Positions 1 to 8,733 are shown, counted from the stretch's first letter. The stretch: DNA of 64,000 bases from Culturomica sp. (GCA_031271755.1 JAISVB010000030.1:1-64000), one strand, 5' to 3'. Program-made: numbers and translations. Notes: a model not told the origin generated them from the letters alone.

Positions 1-689
1 CGGAACGGCTTGTTTACCTCCACCAAGGCTTCCACCCGCCGGCCGGAACGGGTATACAGGGTGACCTGCGAGGCATAGCGTTCCGGCTTCGCAGGGTCTT
101 CCTCCATAATAAAACAGTCCAACTGCACGGTAAACGGCAATTCCGTCACCCCTCCTTTTTCATCCGTCCCTCTCCACTCCGAACGGCCGGTCGCCAGGAT
201 CATTTCCAATTGCTGCCTGTCGGCGCTTCCCAACGCAGCCCCGGTCACAGCCAGAAACAATCCGAGGTGGTGGAACAGAAACGGGATATCTCTCCGTGTA
301 AAATGATTCAACCGTTTGAGGATCACCAGCCAGAGCACGGTCAAAAACCACCCCGTCAGCAAGGCGAAAGAGCAGGAAAAAATTTCGTAAACATGCCGGC
401 GGGTCGATCCTACGACAATCGCCGGGAATACCAATGAAACGATCGCGCTTACGGAGGCCGGAAACCCGGTCGCCCAACGGAAAAACGGTTTCCGGGATCC
501 CCCAAAGAAGAGCGCGGAGAGTAAGAGCAGATACCCTCCTCCCGCCAAAGCATTGACCGGAAAAGCCAACACCGGCCAACCGGTTTTACCGGCCACCGGT
601 TGCAAGAGCACCCCGGCACCGAACAATCCGGCACACAGCACCAAATGTTTCCCGTATTCCCGGAAAGAGCCTTCTCCCCTCTGACGCAT
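1..689 (-). CDS. ResB-like cytochrome c biogenesis membrane protein (3' end outside window)
   Basis: The reading frame starts at an ATG at 689 and stays open to base 1, giving the first 229 residues; the C-terminus lies outside the window. I translated this frame by hand because it has no stop inside the window. About five hydrophobic segments occupy roughly residues 14-140, and the last contains HHLGLFLAVTGAALGSAD, which resembles the ResB-type motif of Bacteroidota cytochrome c maturation proteins. A soluble, probably periplasmic stretch follows (LPFTVQLDCFIMEEDP). In this family the protein delivers haem or keeps apocytochrome c reduced together with CcsA. A TATCTTTG box lies about 50 bp upstream on the same strand. 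The family call rests on this partial sequence alone. Confidence 0.7.
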   Translation of the reverse strand, partial: MRQRGEGSFREYGKHLVLCAGLFGAGVLLQPVAGKTGWPVLAFPVNALAGGGYLLLLSALFFGGSRKPFFRWATGFPASVSAIVSLVFPAIVVGSTRRHVYEIFSCSFALLTGWFLTVLWLVILKRLNHFTRRDIPFLFHHLGLFLAVTGAALGSADRQQLEMILATGRSEWRGTDEKGGVTELPFTVQLDCFIMEEDPAKPERYASQVTLYTRSGRRVEALVEVNKPF

Positions 690-741
690 CTGTCTGGTAA
701 AAGTGATACCACACAAAAATAGGGTGTATCTTTCAGAACTG

Positions 742-749
742 CAAAGATA
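742..749 (-). promoter_or_regulatory. Putative -7 box (TATCTTTG) for the ResB-like gene
   Basis: TATCTTTG on the minus strand matches the Bacteroidota -7 consensus TAnnTTTG and lies about 53 bp upstream of the ATG at 689. No TTTG is seen at the expected distance upstream, so only half of the promoter is supported. Confidence 0.4.
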
Positions 750-804
750 ATTGTACATTTACACCGGTAAAAAGAACAACCGTAAGATCACAAATAACAA
801 CCGT

Positions 805-1425
805 ATGCAACGATTTTCAACCCCTTGCACCTCCGTTTGGCCCCGGGCCCGCATCCATACCCTCCGGCTGCTTGCCCTCCTGTTGCTGGCAAACCTGCCG
901 GCCTTCTCCCAAAAAGAGAACCGGTATTTAGCCGGAGCAGTCCCCGTCGAAGGAGGGATCGTTACATTCAGCAAGGAGATCCGGGTGCCCGGAATGACAC
1001 CGGAGCAGATTTTTGACCGGACGGAGGCGTGGAGCAACGCCCGCTTTGTCAAAACGGAAGATACGGACGGCAAACTCCTTTACGCCAACAAGGAGAACGG
1101 AGAGATCGTTTGCCGGGGAGACGAATGGCTGACCTTTAAGAGAACCGCCTGGGTGCTCGACCGCACCCGGATCACCTACCGGATGACCCTGATCTGCCAA
1201 CCGGGCGTATGCCAAGCCCGGATCAGTCACATCCAGTACGCCTACCAGGTGTCCGACAATCCTCTCCCGGAAAGGTTTACGGCCGAAGAGCGGATTACCG
1301 ACAAATACGCCCTCAACAGAAAGCAGGACAAACTGGTTCGCACCATCGGGAAATTCCGGGTGTATACCATCGACCTGACGGACGAGTTGTTCGGCAGCCT
1401 GGAAGACGCCCTGACAAAGCCATGA
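805..1425 (+). CDS. Exported DUF4468-type protein
   Basis: This encodes a 206-residue protein starting at the ATG at 805; an in-frame TTG at 751 is less likely because it adds a charged leader before the signal peptide. Residues about 14-35 form a hydrophobic signal peptide (LRLLALLLLANLPAFSQ). The mature part (TFSKEIRVPGMTPEQIFDR, later ITDKYALNR) resembles the Bacteroidota DUF4468 family, which is thought to have a TBP-like fold and has no established function. Its TGA stop overlaps the rsgA ATG in an ATGA arrangement, so the two are likely translationally coupled. The coupling of an envelope protein with a ribosome maturation GTPase probably reflects shared expression rather than shared function. 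Confidence 0.7.
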   Translation: MQRFSTPCTSVWPRARIHTLRLLALLLLANLPAFSQKENRYLAGAVPVEGGIVTFSKEIRVPGMTPEQIFDRTEAWSNARFVKTEDTDGKLLYANKENGEIVCRGDEWLTFKRTAWVLDRTRITYRMTLICQPGVCQARISHIQYAYQVSDNPLPERFTAEERITDKYALNRKQDKLVRTIGKFRVYTIDLTDELFGSLEDALTKP

Positions 1426-2342
1426 CACGGGGAGTGGTCACCAAATCCACCGGGAATCTCTGTGCGGTGAGGACGGAACAGGGAGAGGAGATCGTGTGCG
1501 GCATCCGCGGGAAATTGCGGACGCAGGGAATCCGGTCGACCAATCCGGTGGCAGTGGGAGATGTGGTGGAGTTGGAGGAGGAGAACGGAGCGTTCCGGAT
1601 CACCCGCATCGGGGAGCGCAGAAATTACCTCATCCGGAAATCCACCAATCTGTCCAAAGAGTCCCACATCCTCGCGGCCAACATAGACCAGGCCGTGATC
1701 TTAGTCACCATCAGCCATCCGGAAACCTCCACCGTATTTATCGACCGCTTTTTGGCGACGGCAGAAGCTTACCGGATCCCGGCCGTCATCATCTTCAACA
1801 AAACAGACCTCTATACCGAAACCGAATCGGCCCGGTTGGAGGAACTCACCGCCATCTACACCGGCATCGGGTATCCGTGCTACGCTGTTTCCGTCCTCCA
1901 AAACCGGAACATCGACGCCGTCCGGCAGTTATTGAAAGGGAAAACAACGGTTATTTCAGGCTTGTCGGGGGTGGGGAAATCTTCCCTGATCAACGCCGCA
2001 GAGCCGGGACTGAAGCTGAAAACAGCTTCCATTTCCCTGAGCCACGACACCGGCAAGCACACCACGACGTTTGCCGAAATGTTCACCTTGCGGGACGGGG
2101 GAGCGATCATCGACACGCCGGGCATCCGGAGTTTCGGAATGATCGACATGAAAAAAGAGGAGATATCCCACTATTTCCCGGAGATTTTCCGGTACGCCGC
2201 AAAATGCCGGTTCTACAACTGCACCCACCTGCACGAACCCGGGTGCGCCGTCCTCGAAGCCATCCGGCAGGGAGCCATCAGCGAAAGCCGCTATTTCAGT
2301 TACCTCAGTTTGATGGAGGAAGATGGGAAGTACAGGCAGTGA
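1422..2342 (+). CDS. rsgA: Ribosome small-subunit-dependent GTPase A
   Basis: RsgA is a circularly permuted GTPase that checks late maturation of the 30S subunit. The 306-residue product shows an N-terminal OB fold (about 1-70), then the permuted G motifs in the order NKTD (G4), GLSGVGKSS (G1) and DTPG (G3), and a C-terminal zinc knuckle with CRFYNCTHLHEPGC. Length and domain order are normal for the family. The ATG at 1422 overlaps the upstream stop by 4 bp. A tandem repeat of the octamer AGACCGTA begins directly after the stop, followed by a hairpin terminator. Confidence 0.96.
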   Translation: MTRGVVTKSTGNLCAVRTEQGEEIVCGIRGKLRTQGIRSTNPVAVGDVVELEEENGAFRITRIGERRNYLIRKSTNLSKESHILAANIDQAVILVTISHPETSTVFIDRFLATAEAYRIPAVIIFNKTDLYTETESARLEELTAIYTGIGYPCYAVSVLQNRNIDAVRQLLKGKTTVISGLSGVGKSSLINAAEPGLKLKTASISLSHDTGKHTTTFAEMFTLRDGGAIIDTPGIRSFGMIDMKKEEISHYFPEIFRYAAKCRFYNCTHLHEPGCAVLEAIRQGAISESRYFSYLSLMEEDGKYRQ

Positions 2343-2344
2343 GA

Positions 2345-2368
2345 AGACCGTAAGACCGTAAGACCGTA
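2345..2368 (+). repeat. Three tandem copies of the octamer AGACCGTA
   Basis: Three perfect head-to-tail copies of AGACCGTA start two bases after the rsgA stop codon. A related, partly degenerate version occurs on the minus strand just downstream of the transglutaminase gene at 25136-25154. Confidence 0.85.
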
Positions 2369-2388
2369 AGAAGATGGAGGATAAGAAA

Positions 2389-2424
2389 GAGGCGGGCTGA
2401 ATTTTATTTCAGGCCGCCTCTTTT
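2389..2424. terminator. Bidirectional intrinsic terminator between rsgA and 2489-2977
   Basis: A 12-bp stem (GAGGCGGGCTGA paired with TCAGGCCGCCTC, one mismatch) with an 8-base loop is followed by TTTT on the plus strand. The flanking genes converge, and the minus strand also has a T-rich side, so it can serve both. Confidence 0.75.
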
Positions 2425-2488
2425 AATTCATAAGAAATGTTCAAAAATTGCTTGCCAATGAAGCAGGTGAGTGCTTTTGGACATCTTC

Positions 2489-2977
2489 TTATTTCATGTA
2501 CTTCAGGTTCAGGCTGTACAGAATAATGAACAGCAACGTCAGAATGGCAGCCATCACTGTATTCCACACCACCATCCCCGAAAAACCGACAAATACGGGC
2601 GCCACGAACAGCATCAGGATCTGCGCCCCGGTATAGAGGTAAAATCCGGTTTTCCGCAAACGGAACATGAGGATAGCGCCCAACAGGCTCAACAGGGCAA
2701 GCACACTGGTGATGCCGGTGATCGGTTTCAGGTACGGAAGCATCTCCTGAGAGGAGGACAAAAGCCCCGATAAGAAGGAAGAGCCGCCGCCCTCGCCCAA
2801 CTGTTCCATCTGATCCATTTGCTCCATCATCACATCGGCCGCTGCATCAGCCGTAAAATAAGACGTGACGTTGGAGAGAAGCGCCCAACCGCTCCCGATA
2901 AATGTCAATATACACAGGACCGTCAGCAAGGTAGGGCGTGTTACCTGATTTTCTTTTTCTTCAAAAGGATTTTCCAT
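2489..2977 (-). CDS. Small integral membrane protein of unknown function
   Basis: This encodes a 162-residue protein with about four transmembrane helices: near residues 15-40, 85-107, 112-130 and 135-158. Between the first and second helix is a polar stretch rich in Met, Gln and Glu (VMMEQMDQMEQLGEGGG) that would lie on one side of the membrane. The N-terminus (MENPFEEKENQVTRPTLLT) is soluble. I do not recognise a functional family beyond small Bacteroidota four-helix membrane proteins. It is transcribed alone, away from glyA, with a TATATTTG -7 box about 27 bp upstream of the ATG. Confidence 0.7.
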   Translation of the reverse strand: MENPFEEKENQVTRPTLLTVLCILTFIGSGWALLSNVTSYFTADAAADVMMEQMDQMEQLGEGGGSSFLSGLLSSSQEMLPYLKPITGITSVLALLSLLGAILMFRLRKTGFYLYTGAQILMLFVAPVFVGFSGMVVWNTVMAAILTLLFIILYSLNLKYMK

Positions 2978-3003
2978 AGTCTTAATTTATTAAAATTATT
3001 AGA

Positions 3004-3011
3004 CAAATATA
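3004..3011 (-). promoter_or_regulatory. Putative -7 box (TATATTTG) for the small membrane protein
   Basis: TATATTTG on the minus strand fits TAnnTTTG and lies 27 bp upstream of the ATG at 2977. A matching -33 TTTG is not evident. Confidence 0.45.
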
Positions 3012-3091
3012 TAAAAATCGAGCGTAATAATACCCGCCTTGCATAATTTTTCTTCCTTTCTCAAACGTTTCCAAAATCCCCAAAAGAAAAG

Positions 3092-3122
3092 TTTGATTAT
3101 CCGGAGGATTCCAGTAACTTTG
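3092..3122 (+). promoter_or_regulatory. glyA promoter, TTTG-N19-TAACTTTG
   Basis: TTTG at 3092-3095 and TAACTTTG at 3115-3122 are separated by 19 bp, an exact fit to the Bacteroidota primary sigma factor consensus. Transcription would start near 3129, giving a leader of about 20 nt before the glyA ATG at 3150. Confidence 0.8.
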
Positions 3123-3149
3123 AGAAATTTTTTGAAAAAACAAGAACCT

Positions 3150-4430
3150 ATGAAGCGAGATACCGCAATTTTTGACCTGATCAAAAAGGAGTGCCAGCGC
3201 CAGAAAGAAGGCATAGAGCTGATCGCCTCCGAAAATTTTGTGAGCGAACAGGTGATGGAAGCCATGGGCTCCTGCCTCACCAACAAATACGCAGAGGGAT
3301 ACCCCGGAGCGCGTTACTACGGCGGATGCCAGATCGTAGACCAGACCGAACAATTAGCCATCGACCGGGCCTGCAAACTGTTCGGGGCGGAGTACGCCAA
3401 CGTGCAACCCCACTCCGGCGCACAAGCCAACGCAGCCGTATTCTTCGCCTGCATGCAGCCGGGCGATACCTTCCTCGGTTTGGATCTTTCCCACGGCGGA
3501 CACCTCTCCCACGGCTCCCCCGTCAACCTTTCCGGAATCAACTACAAGCCGATTGCCTACCATGTAAAAGAGGAGAGCGGTTTGGTGGACTACGACGAGA
3601 TGGAGCGGTTGGCGCTGGAACACAAGCCCAAAATGATCGTTTGCGGAGCTTCCGCTTACTCCCGCGACTGGGACTACAAACGGATCCGGGAGATCGCCGA
3701 CAAGGTAAACGCCCTGGTGATGTGCGACATGGCGCATCCCGCCGGATTGATCGCCAAAGGGCTGTTAAACAACCCGTTCGAACATTGCCACATCGTGACC
3801 ACCACCACCCACAAAACCCTGCGCGGGCCGCGCGGCGGCATGATCTTATTACCGAAAGATTTCCCGAATCCCTGGGGGCAGACCACGCCGAAAGGAGAGG
3901 TCAAAATGATGTCGCAGGTGCTGAATTTCGCCGTATTTCCGGGACAGCAGGGCGGGCCGCTGGAACACGTCATCGCCGCCAAGGCGGTAGCCTTCGAGGA
4001 AGCGCTCTCCGACTCCTATACGGAATACGCCGTACAGATGCAGAAGAATGCCAAAGCCATGGCGAAAGCCTTTATCGACAAAGGCTACAAAGTGGTTTCC
4101 GGCGGAACGGACAACCACTGCATGCTGATCGACCTGCGCACCAAATTTCCGGAATTGACCGGAAAAAAAGCGGAAAACACCCTGGTGAAAGCCGATATCA
4201 CCATCAACAAAAACATGGTGCCTTTTGACAGCCGCACCCCCTTCACCACCTCCGGGCTGCGTGTGGGGACGCCCGCCATCACCACCCGCGGGCTGAAAGA
4301 GGCCGACATGCCGGTGATCGTGGATTTCATCGACCGGATCCTGGCCGATCCGGAAAACGAAGCGACGATCGCATCGGTGAAAAAAGAGGTGAACGCTCTG
4401 ATGGAGAGCCGGCCGATGTTCGCCTGGTAA
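3150..4430 (+). CDS. glyA: Serine hydroxymethyltransferase
   Basis: This PLP enzyme interconverts serine and glycine while loading tetrahydrofolate with a one-carbon unit. The 426-residue product is normal length. It carries the family N-terminus IELIASENF (22-30), the SHGGHLSHG segment (114-122) and the PLP-lysine motif [14 protein letters not shown] with Lys222. I chose the ATG at 3150 because the open frame upstream contains the promoter and gives a basic, non-homologous extension. It is monocistronic, with a strong promoter before it and a hairpin terminator after it. Confidence 0.97.
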   Translation: MKRDTAIFDLIKKECQRQKEGIELIASENFVSEQVMEAMGSCLTNKYAEGYPGARYYGGCQIVDQTEQLAIDRACKLFGAEYANVQPHSGAQANAAVFFACMQPGDTFLGLDLSHGGHLSHGSPVNLSGINYKPIAYHVKEESGLVDYDEMERLALEHKPKMIVCGASAYSRDWDYKRIREIADKVNALVMCDMAHPAGLIAKGLLNNPFEHCHIVTTTTHKTLRGPRGGMILLPKDFPNPWGQTTPKGEVKMMSQVLNFAVFPGQQGGPLEHVIAAKAVAFEEALSDSYTEYAVQMQKNAKAMAKAFIDKGYKVVSGGTDNHCMLIDLRTKFPELTGKKAENTLVKADITINKNMVPFDSRTPFTTSGLRVGTPAITTRGLKEADMPVIVDFIDRILADPENEATIASVKKEVNALMESRPMFAW

Positions 4431-4448
4431 CCCACATCCGTAAATTAC

Positions 4449-4487
4449 AAAACGGCAATCCGGATTTCCTTCCGATTGCCGTTTTTT
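4449..4487. terminator. Intrinsic terminator after glyA, probably bidirectional
   Basis: ACGGCAATC pairs with GATTGCCGT around a 13-base loop, followed by a run of T on the plus strand and preceded by A residues that give T on the minus strand. It lies between the convergent glyA and serine hydrolase genes. Confidence 0.85.
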
Positions 4488-4511
4488 ATTGCTTCTAAAG
4501 TTGGTTGTCCG

Positions 4512-5654
4512 TTACTGCAAGATCTTAAAGGCGATATCCAGATAGCCCTCCATATCCGCCGTCCGTTCCCGGATGCGCTCCTCGCTCCGCTTGTGCCCCA
4601 TCCGGACAACGACGGCGTTTTTCTCCGGGATCACAAAGACATACTGCCCGCCCACTCCGCGAAAAGCCGGAAAACACCTTCCTTTGTAAGGTACGATCCA
4701 AATCTGAAAACCGTAATAATCCAGAGGGCCGTCGCCAAACTCATTTTCTAAATAAGAGGCCGGAGAGAGCGCTTCCTCCATGTAGGCCGCCGGCACCAAC
4801 TGCCGGTCGTCCCACCTTCCGTTGTTCAGCAACAACCGGCCGAACCGGGCGAATTCCCGGGCGGTCGTATTGAGGCAACAGTACGCTTTCTCATCCCCGT
4901 CCGCTTTGTCCAAATTCCAGAGGGCATCGGTACACGATTGCATGGGCTGCCACAGTTTTTCCCGAGCGTAATCGCTGATGGTGCGCCCCGTGGCCGCCTC
5001 GACCACAAATGCAAGCAGTTGGGTATCGCCGCTCTTGTACGAATAGCGCTTTCCCGGCTCCTCCTCCGGCTTCAGACGCATCACCAGCGAACGGATGTTA
5101 TCCCCGTAATACGCCTGGGTCGTGGTGGAAAAAAGAGAGGAGTACGACTCCTCCCAGTTCAAGCCGGAACTCATGGTCAACAGATTCCGGACAGTGACCC
5201 GCTCCCGTCCTTCGCCGGTAAATTCCGGCAGGTATTTGCAGACCGGATCGTCCAAACTGCCGATGGCGCCTTCTCCCCGGGCAATGCCCGTCAACAGGCC
5301 GACAATGCTTTTGGTGGCGGAAAAAATGTTGGCAAGATCTTGCTGCGTCCAACCGTCCCGGTACGCCTCGTACAGGATGCTGTCGTTCCGGATCACCAGA
5401 AAAGAGACGGTTTCCCATTTCGCCAAATACGCTTCGTCGGCCTCGTCCATCCGGAAGGTGTTGTAATCCGCAGCTTCCGTCCACTCCAGGCAATCGGGCG
5501 ACCGCTCCACCGTGTGGGAAGAGAAGAGGTAGGTGTCGGTAATATCGGGATACCAGTGGATCAGGGCCTCCCGGATGTAGACGGGGGTCGACAGAAACAG
5601 CAGGGCTATCAGTACCAACAGCCCGGAAACGAGTCTGATTCGTTTTTTACGCAT
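4512..5654 (-). CDS. Membrane-anchored serine hydrolase of the beta-lactamase/PBP-like family
   Basis: This encodes a 380-residue protein with an N-terminal signal anchor (residues about 6-26) and a class C beta-lactamase-like domain. The catalytic SxxK is S112-A-T-K115. YSYKSGDTQLL (204-214) supplies the probable active-site tyrosine, likely Y206. The third motif, normally HxG/KxG, reads GVGGQY (333-338), so the usual basic residue is absent. Family members include esterases, peptidases and beta-lactamases; the sequence does not settle the substrate. It lies 11 bp downstream of coaD on the same strand and is probably cotranscribed with it. Confidence 0.85.
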   Translation of the reverse strand: MRKKRIRLVSGLLVLIALLFLSTPVYIREALIHWYPDITDTYLFSSHTVERSPDCLEWTEAADYNTFRMDEADEAYLAKWETVSFLVIRNDSILYEAYRDGWTQQDLANIFSATKSIVGLLTGIARGEGAIGSLDDPVCKYLPEFTGEGRERVTVRNLLTMSSGLNWEESYSSLFSTTTQAYYGDNIRSLVMRLKPEEEPGKRYSYKSGDTQLLAFVVEAATGRTISDYAREKLWQPMQSCTDALWNLDKADGDEKAYCCLNTTAREFARFGRLLLNNGRWDDRQLVPAAYMEEALSPASYLENEFGDGPLDYYGFQIWIVPYKGRCFPAFRGVGGQYVFVIPEKNAVVVRMGHKRSEERIRERTADMEGYLDIAFKILQ

Positions 5655-5665
5655 GATTTTCGGAT

Positions 5666-6154
5666 TCAGGTTCTAAAACAGGCGTCCAGATCGGCCGTCG
5701 AAATCCCTTTCGGTAAAAAACGGCCCACGTCTCCCCCGCTCAGATAGATGTTGCGTACAATGGAAGAGCTGATAAAAGTATGATCGGTGGAGGTCAGGAT
5801 CAGAACAGTCTCCACCTCCGCATCCATGGCCCGGTTCGCCTGTCCGACCGCCCGTTCGTACTCAAAGTCGGCTGCCGTCCGCAACCCGCGAATGATCACG
5901 TCGGCTCCCACCTCCTTGCAAAAGCTCACTGTCAATCCCGCGTATGTCGCCACTTCCACGCGGTCATTCCCCTGAAAAGCCTTCCGGATCAGCGCGACCC
6001 GGTCGTCTAACTCTATAAACTCCTTTTTCATGGAATTAACGCCGACTGCGATCACAATATTATCAAATATCCGGAGCGCCCGGTTGACAATCTCTTCGTG
6101 ACCGACGGTAAACGGATCGAAGGAGCCGGGAAATACAGCCGTTTTTTTCATCAT
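5666..6154 (-). CDS. coaD: Phosphopantetheine adenylyltransferase
   Basis: CoaD converts 4'-phosphopantetheine and ATP to dephospho-CoA. The 162-residue product has the nucleotidyltransferase motif PGSFDPFTVGH (residues 9-19), the RGLR.ADFEYE segment and the C-terminal ISSSIVR motif, all standard. Two consecutive ATG codons open the gene; the first (6154) is used here, and starting at the second would remove one residue. The serine hydrolase gene follows after 11 bp. A TACGTTTG -7 box lies about 58 bp upstream. Confidence 0.96.
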   Translation of the reverse strand: MMKKTAVFPGSFDPFTVGHEEIVNRALRIFDNIVIAVGVNSMKKEFIELDDRVALIRKAFQGNDRVEVATYAGLTVSFCKEVGADVIIRGLRTAADFEYERAVGQANRAMDAEVETVLILTSTDHTFISSSIVRNIYLSGGDVGRFLPKGISTADLDACFRT

Positions 6155-6211
6155 TGTTCCTTAAATTTACTGCCCCACAGGCAGGTTTCGTTTTTTTAAA
6201 TGTATACTTTG

Positions 6212-6219
6212 CAAACGTA
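6212..6219 (-). promoter_or_regulatory. Putative -7 box (TACGTTTG) for coaD
   Basis: TACGTTTG on the minus strand fits TAnnTTTG. It sits inside a near-palindrome centred on TTTGCAAA (6208-6215) in the divergent coaD/oadA intergenic region. No -33 element was found. Confidence 0.4.
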
Positions 6220-6296
6220 GCAAATCCATTCCGATAATTAATGCTTTTTTTCTTTATTTTTTCCACAAAACAATCGTTTTTCTCTTTTTCATTATT

Positions 6297-6304
6297 TAAA
6301 TTTG
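6297..6304 (+). promoter_or_regulatory. Putative -7 box (TAAATTTG) for the oadA/pycB-like gene
   Basis: TAAATTTG matches TAnnTTTG and lies 52 bp before the ATG at 6357. The -33 position is T-rich but lacks TTTG. Confidence 0.5.
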
Positions 6305-6356
6305 CAAGGATTACATTCGCAGGCTGCAACCTATTAACCTCTATAATATTGTCGCC

Positions 6357-8210
6357 ATGGCACAAAAATTACTTATTCGGGATCTGACTCTCCGGGACGG
6401 GCAACAATCCGCTTTTGCCACCCGCATGAGCCAACAACAAATCGACCGTGTTTTACCTTTGTACCAACAAGCAGGTTTTTATGCGATGGAAGTATGGGGA
6501 GGTGCAGTCCCCGATTCCGTCATGCGCTACCTGAATGAAAACCCGTGGGAACGCCTGGAAAAGATCAAAGCGGCAATCGGGGATGCCTCGAAACTGACCG
6601 CCCTCTCGCGGGGAAGGAACCTGTTCGGATACGCCCCCTACACCGACACGATCATCGACGGGTTTTGCCGCAATTCAATAGAATCCGGATTAGGGATCAT
6701 GCGTATTTTTGACGCCCTGAACGACATTGACAACATAAAATCGACCGTCAAATACGTAAAAAAATACGGAGGAACAACCGACTGCGCCGTCTGCTACACC
6801 ATCGACCCGCATTTCAGTGCAATGGAACGCCTGAAAGCCCGACTGAAAGGGAAACCGTTGCCTCAAGCCGTATTCACAAACGATTACTTTCTGAACAAAG
6901 CCCGGGAAATGGAATCGCTCGGAGCCGATATGATCACAATCAAAGACATGAGCGGATTGATCCCGCCTTCCCGGGTCGCCGAGCTGATCCCCCTGTTTAA
7001 AAAACACCTGAAAGTCCCCGTGGATTTCCACACACACTGCACCCCCGGCCTCGGACTGGCCGCCGTACTGATGGCCATTGTCAAGGGGGTGGACATCGTA
7101 GACACCAATATCTGGAATTTCGCAGGCGGCCCGGCCGCACCGGCCATCGAACTGATCTACCTGTTCTGTCAAAGGCTGGGAATCGAATTGGATATCAATA
7201 TGGAAGCAATAGCCCGGATCGACGAAGAATTGCTGACCATCCGCAAAGAGCTGGAAACATTCGATGCGGTAAAACAATTTCCCCGCCCGTTCAATCCGCT
7301 TACGGATGCGTTGCCCGCCCACGTGGAGGCAGAGTTCGACAAAGCGATCAAAGCCGCTCAGGCCAACCACGAAGAGACCTTGCTGGCTGCCTGCCACGCA
7401 ATCGAAGCCTGGTTCAATTTTCCGAAGCCGAACGAATTGGTCAAAAAGGCCGAGATCCCCGGCGGCATGTACACCAACATGGTAGCGCAACTGAAACAAT
7501 TGAATTCCGAAGAGATCCTGGAAAAAGCGATGGAACTGATCCCCAGCGTCCGCCTTGCCGCCGGGCTGGTGCCGTTGGTAACGCCCACCAGTCAGATCGT
7601 CGGAGCGCAAGCTGTAAACTGCGCTTTGGACGTCAAGGCCGGAAAACCCATGTATACCAACGTATCGAATCAGTTTGTAGCCTTAGTCAAAGGCGAATAC
7701 GGGAAAACGCCGGTGCCGGTAGATCCGGAATTCCGCCTGAAAATAGCCGGAACACGGGAAGAGATCCCATACGACACCTCCCATTACCAGATGCAACCCA
7801 ATCCCGTATTGGAAGAAGCCGGAGGCGTACTTTTGGCGGAAAATGAAAAAGAGGTGCTGCTGCTGGAACTGTTTCCGCAAGTAGCCAAAAATTTCCTGAC
7901 CCGGTTGAAAATTGAACGTTACCAAGCCCAACAACACCGGGAAAAGAAACAAGAAGCAAAAAGTACGCAGGTAAAAACGGAACCGATAACCGGCAAGGTC
8001 GTGGAATCGCCCATGCCCGGAAGTATCTTTAAAATACAAATCAAAGAGGGAGACTCTGTCAGCAAGGGCCAATCCGTGATCATTTTGGAAGCCATGAAGA
8101 TGGAGAACACCATCACCTCCGATTACAGCGGTCGCGTAAAGCGCATTCTGGTAAAAGAAGGAACGGCGGTTCAGGCCGGAACTCCGTTGGTAGAGATCGA
8201 AGTCGGATAA
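6357..8210 (+). CDS. oadA: Biotinylated oxaloacetate decarboxylase alpha / pyruvate carboxylase subunit B
   Basis: This encodes a 617-residue carboxyltransferase that moves CO2 between oxaloacetate/pyruvate and biotin. The N-terminal catalytic domain begins with LLIRDLTLRDGQQS (5-18) and includes the metal-binding FHTHCTPGLG. A conserved PYC/OADA domain follows, then a linker rich in Lys and Gln (about 525-545), and a C-terminal biotinyl domain with EAMKMEN, where Lys581 is the biotin site. Beta and gamma subunits of the sodium-pumping decarboxylase are not nearby, so the choice between OadA and PycB stays open. The ligase BirA is encoded at 27.8 kb. Confidence 0.9.
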   Translation: MAQKLLIRDLTLRDGQQSAFATRMSQQQIDRVLPLYQQAGFYAMEVWGGAVPDSVMRYLNENPWERLEKIKAAIGDASKLTALSRGRNLFGYAPYTDTIIDGFCRNSIESGLGIMRIFDALNDIDNIKSTVKYVKKYGGTTDCAVCYTIDPHFSAMERLKARLKGKPLPQAVFTNDYFLNKAREMESLGADMITIKDMSGLIPPSRVAELIPLFKKHLKVPVDFHTHCTPGLGLAAVLMAIVKGVDIVDTNIWNFAGGPAAPAIELIYLFCQRLGIELDINMEAIARIDEELLTIRKELETFDAVKQFPRPFNPLTDALPAHVEAEFDKAIKAAQANHEETLLAACHAIEAWFNFPKPNELVKKAEIPGGMYTNMVAQLKQLNSEEILEKAMELIPSVRLAAGLVPLVTPTSQIVGAQAVNCALDVKAGKPMYTNVSNQFVALVKGEYGKTPVPVDPEFRLKIAGTREEIPYDTSHYQMQPNPVLEEAGGVLLAENEKEVLLLELFPQVAKNFLTRLKIERYQAQQHREKKQEAKSTQVKTEPITGKVVESPMPGSIFKIQIKEGDSVSKGQSVIILEAMKMENTITSDYSGRVKRILVKEGTAVQAGTPLVEIEVG

Positions 8211-8225
8211 AACGGACGGAACAGT

Positions 8226-8264
8226 GAAAAAATTCCCCCACTGCCGGTACGGCAAGTGGGGGAA
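8226..8264 (-). terminator. Intrinsic terminator for the thioredoxin gene
   Basis: A long stem (TTCCCCCACT with AGTGGGGGAA, plus an inner GCC/GGC pairing) is followed on the minus strand by AATTTTTT. The plus strand lacks a T-run, so it mainly serves the thioredoxin gene, although it also lies just past the oadA stop. Confidence 0.75.
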
Positions 8265-8289
8265 TCCGGCTTATCACCTTCTGTTGGTT

Positions 8290-8595
8290 TTATGCATTGT
8301 GCGTGCTCACTATTTTCTCCAATTCCTGCTCCGGCAGCTCTCCGCTGTGACGCCATACCTGCTCTCCGTTGTGAAAAAAAAGCATGGTCGGAATGGTTTG
8401 TATTTTATAGGAGTTCACCAACTGCTCATTCTGCGGAGCGTCGATGTCAAAACGCTCTACTTTCAGTTTTTTTCCGGCCTTTTTTTCCACATGGTCCAAA
8501 ACAGGGCTCATCCGTTGGCAATGCGGGCACCAGCTTGCATAAAATTCTACCAGTACCGACTTGGAATTGTTTACAATTTCGTTTAAATTTACCAT
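8290..8595 (-). CDS. Thioredoxin
   Basis: This encodes a 101-residue single-domain thioredoxin. The active site is WCPHC with Cys23 and Cys26 instead of the classic WCGPC, and the cis-proline motif is TIPTMLFF. There is no signal peptide, so it should be cytoplasmic and act as a general disulfide reductase. The CPHC motif resembles that of DsbA, which makes a more oxidising potential possible, but the fold is thioredoxin. It stands alone between oadA and the S9 peptidase. Confidence 0.92.
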   Translation of the reverse strand: MVNLNEIVNNSKSVLVEFYASWCPHCQRMSPVLDHVEKKAGKKLKVERFDIDAPQNEQLVNSYKIQTIPTMLFFHNGEQVWRHSGELPEQELEKIVSTHNA

Positions 8596-8733
8596 ATTCT
8601 GCTCTTTTTAATAAAACATTACGAATTCTTCGTTTTATATACGACGGGAGCCTGTATAAAAGTTTCAGTACCCTCCGTTTATTTCCACAAAAACCCGTTC
8701 CGGTAATTTTACCCCCTGCCTGTCGTCGGATCT

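Noticed and set aside
160..712. Minus-strand open frames at 160-579 and 449-712
   Set aside because: They are low-complexity, Cys/Arg/Gly-rich translations in the wrong frames. A third minus-strand frame open from 689 to the window edge gives a sensible multi-helix membrane protein.
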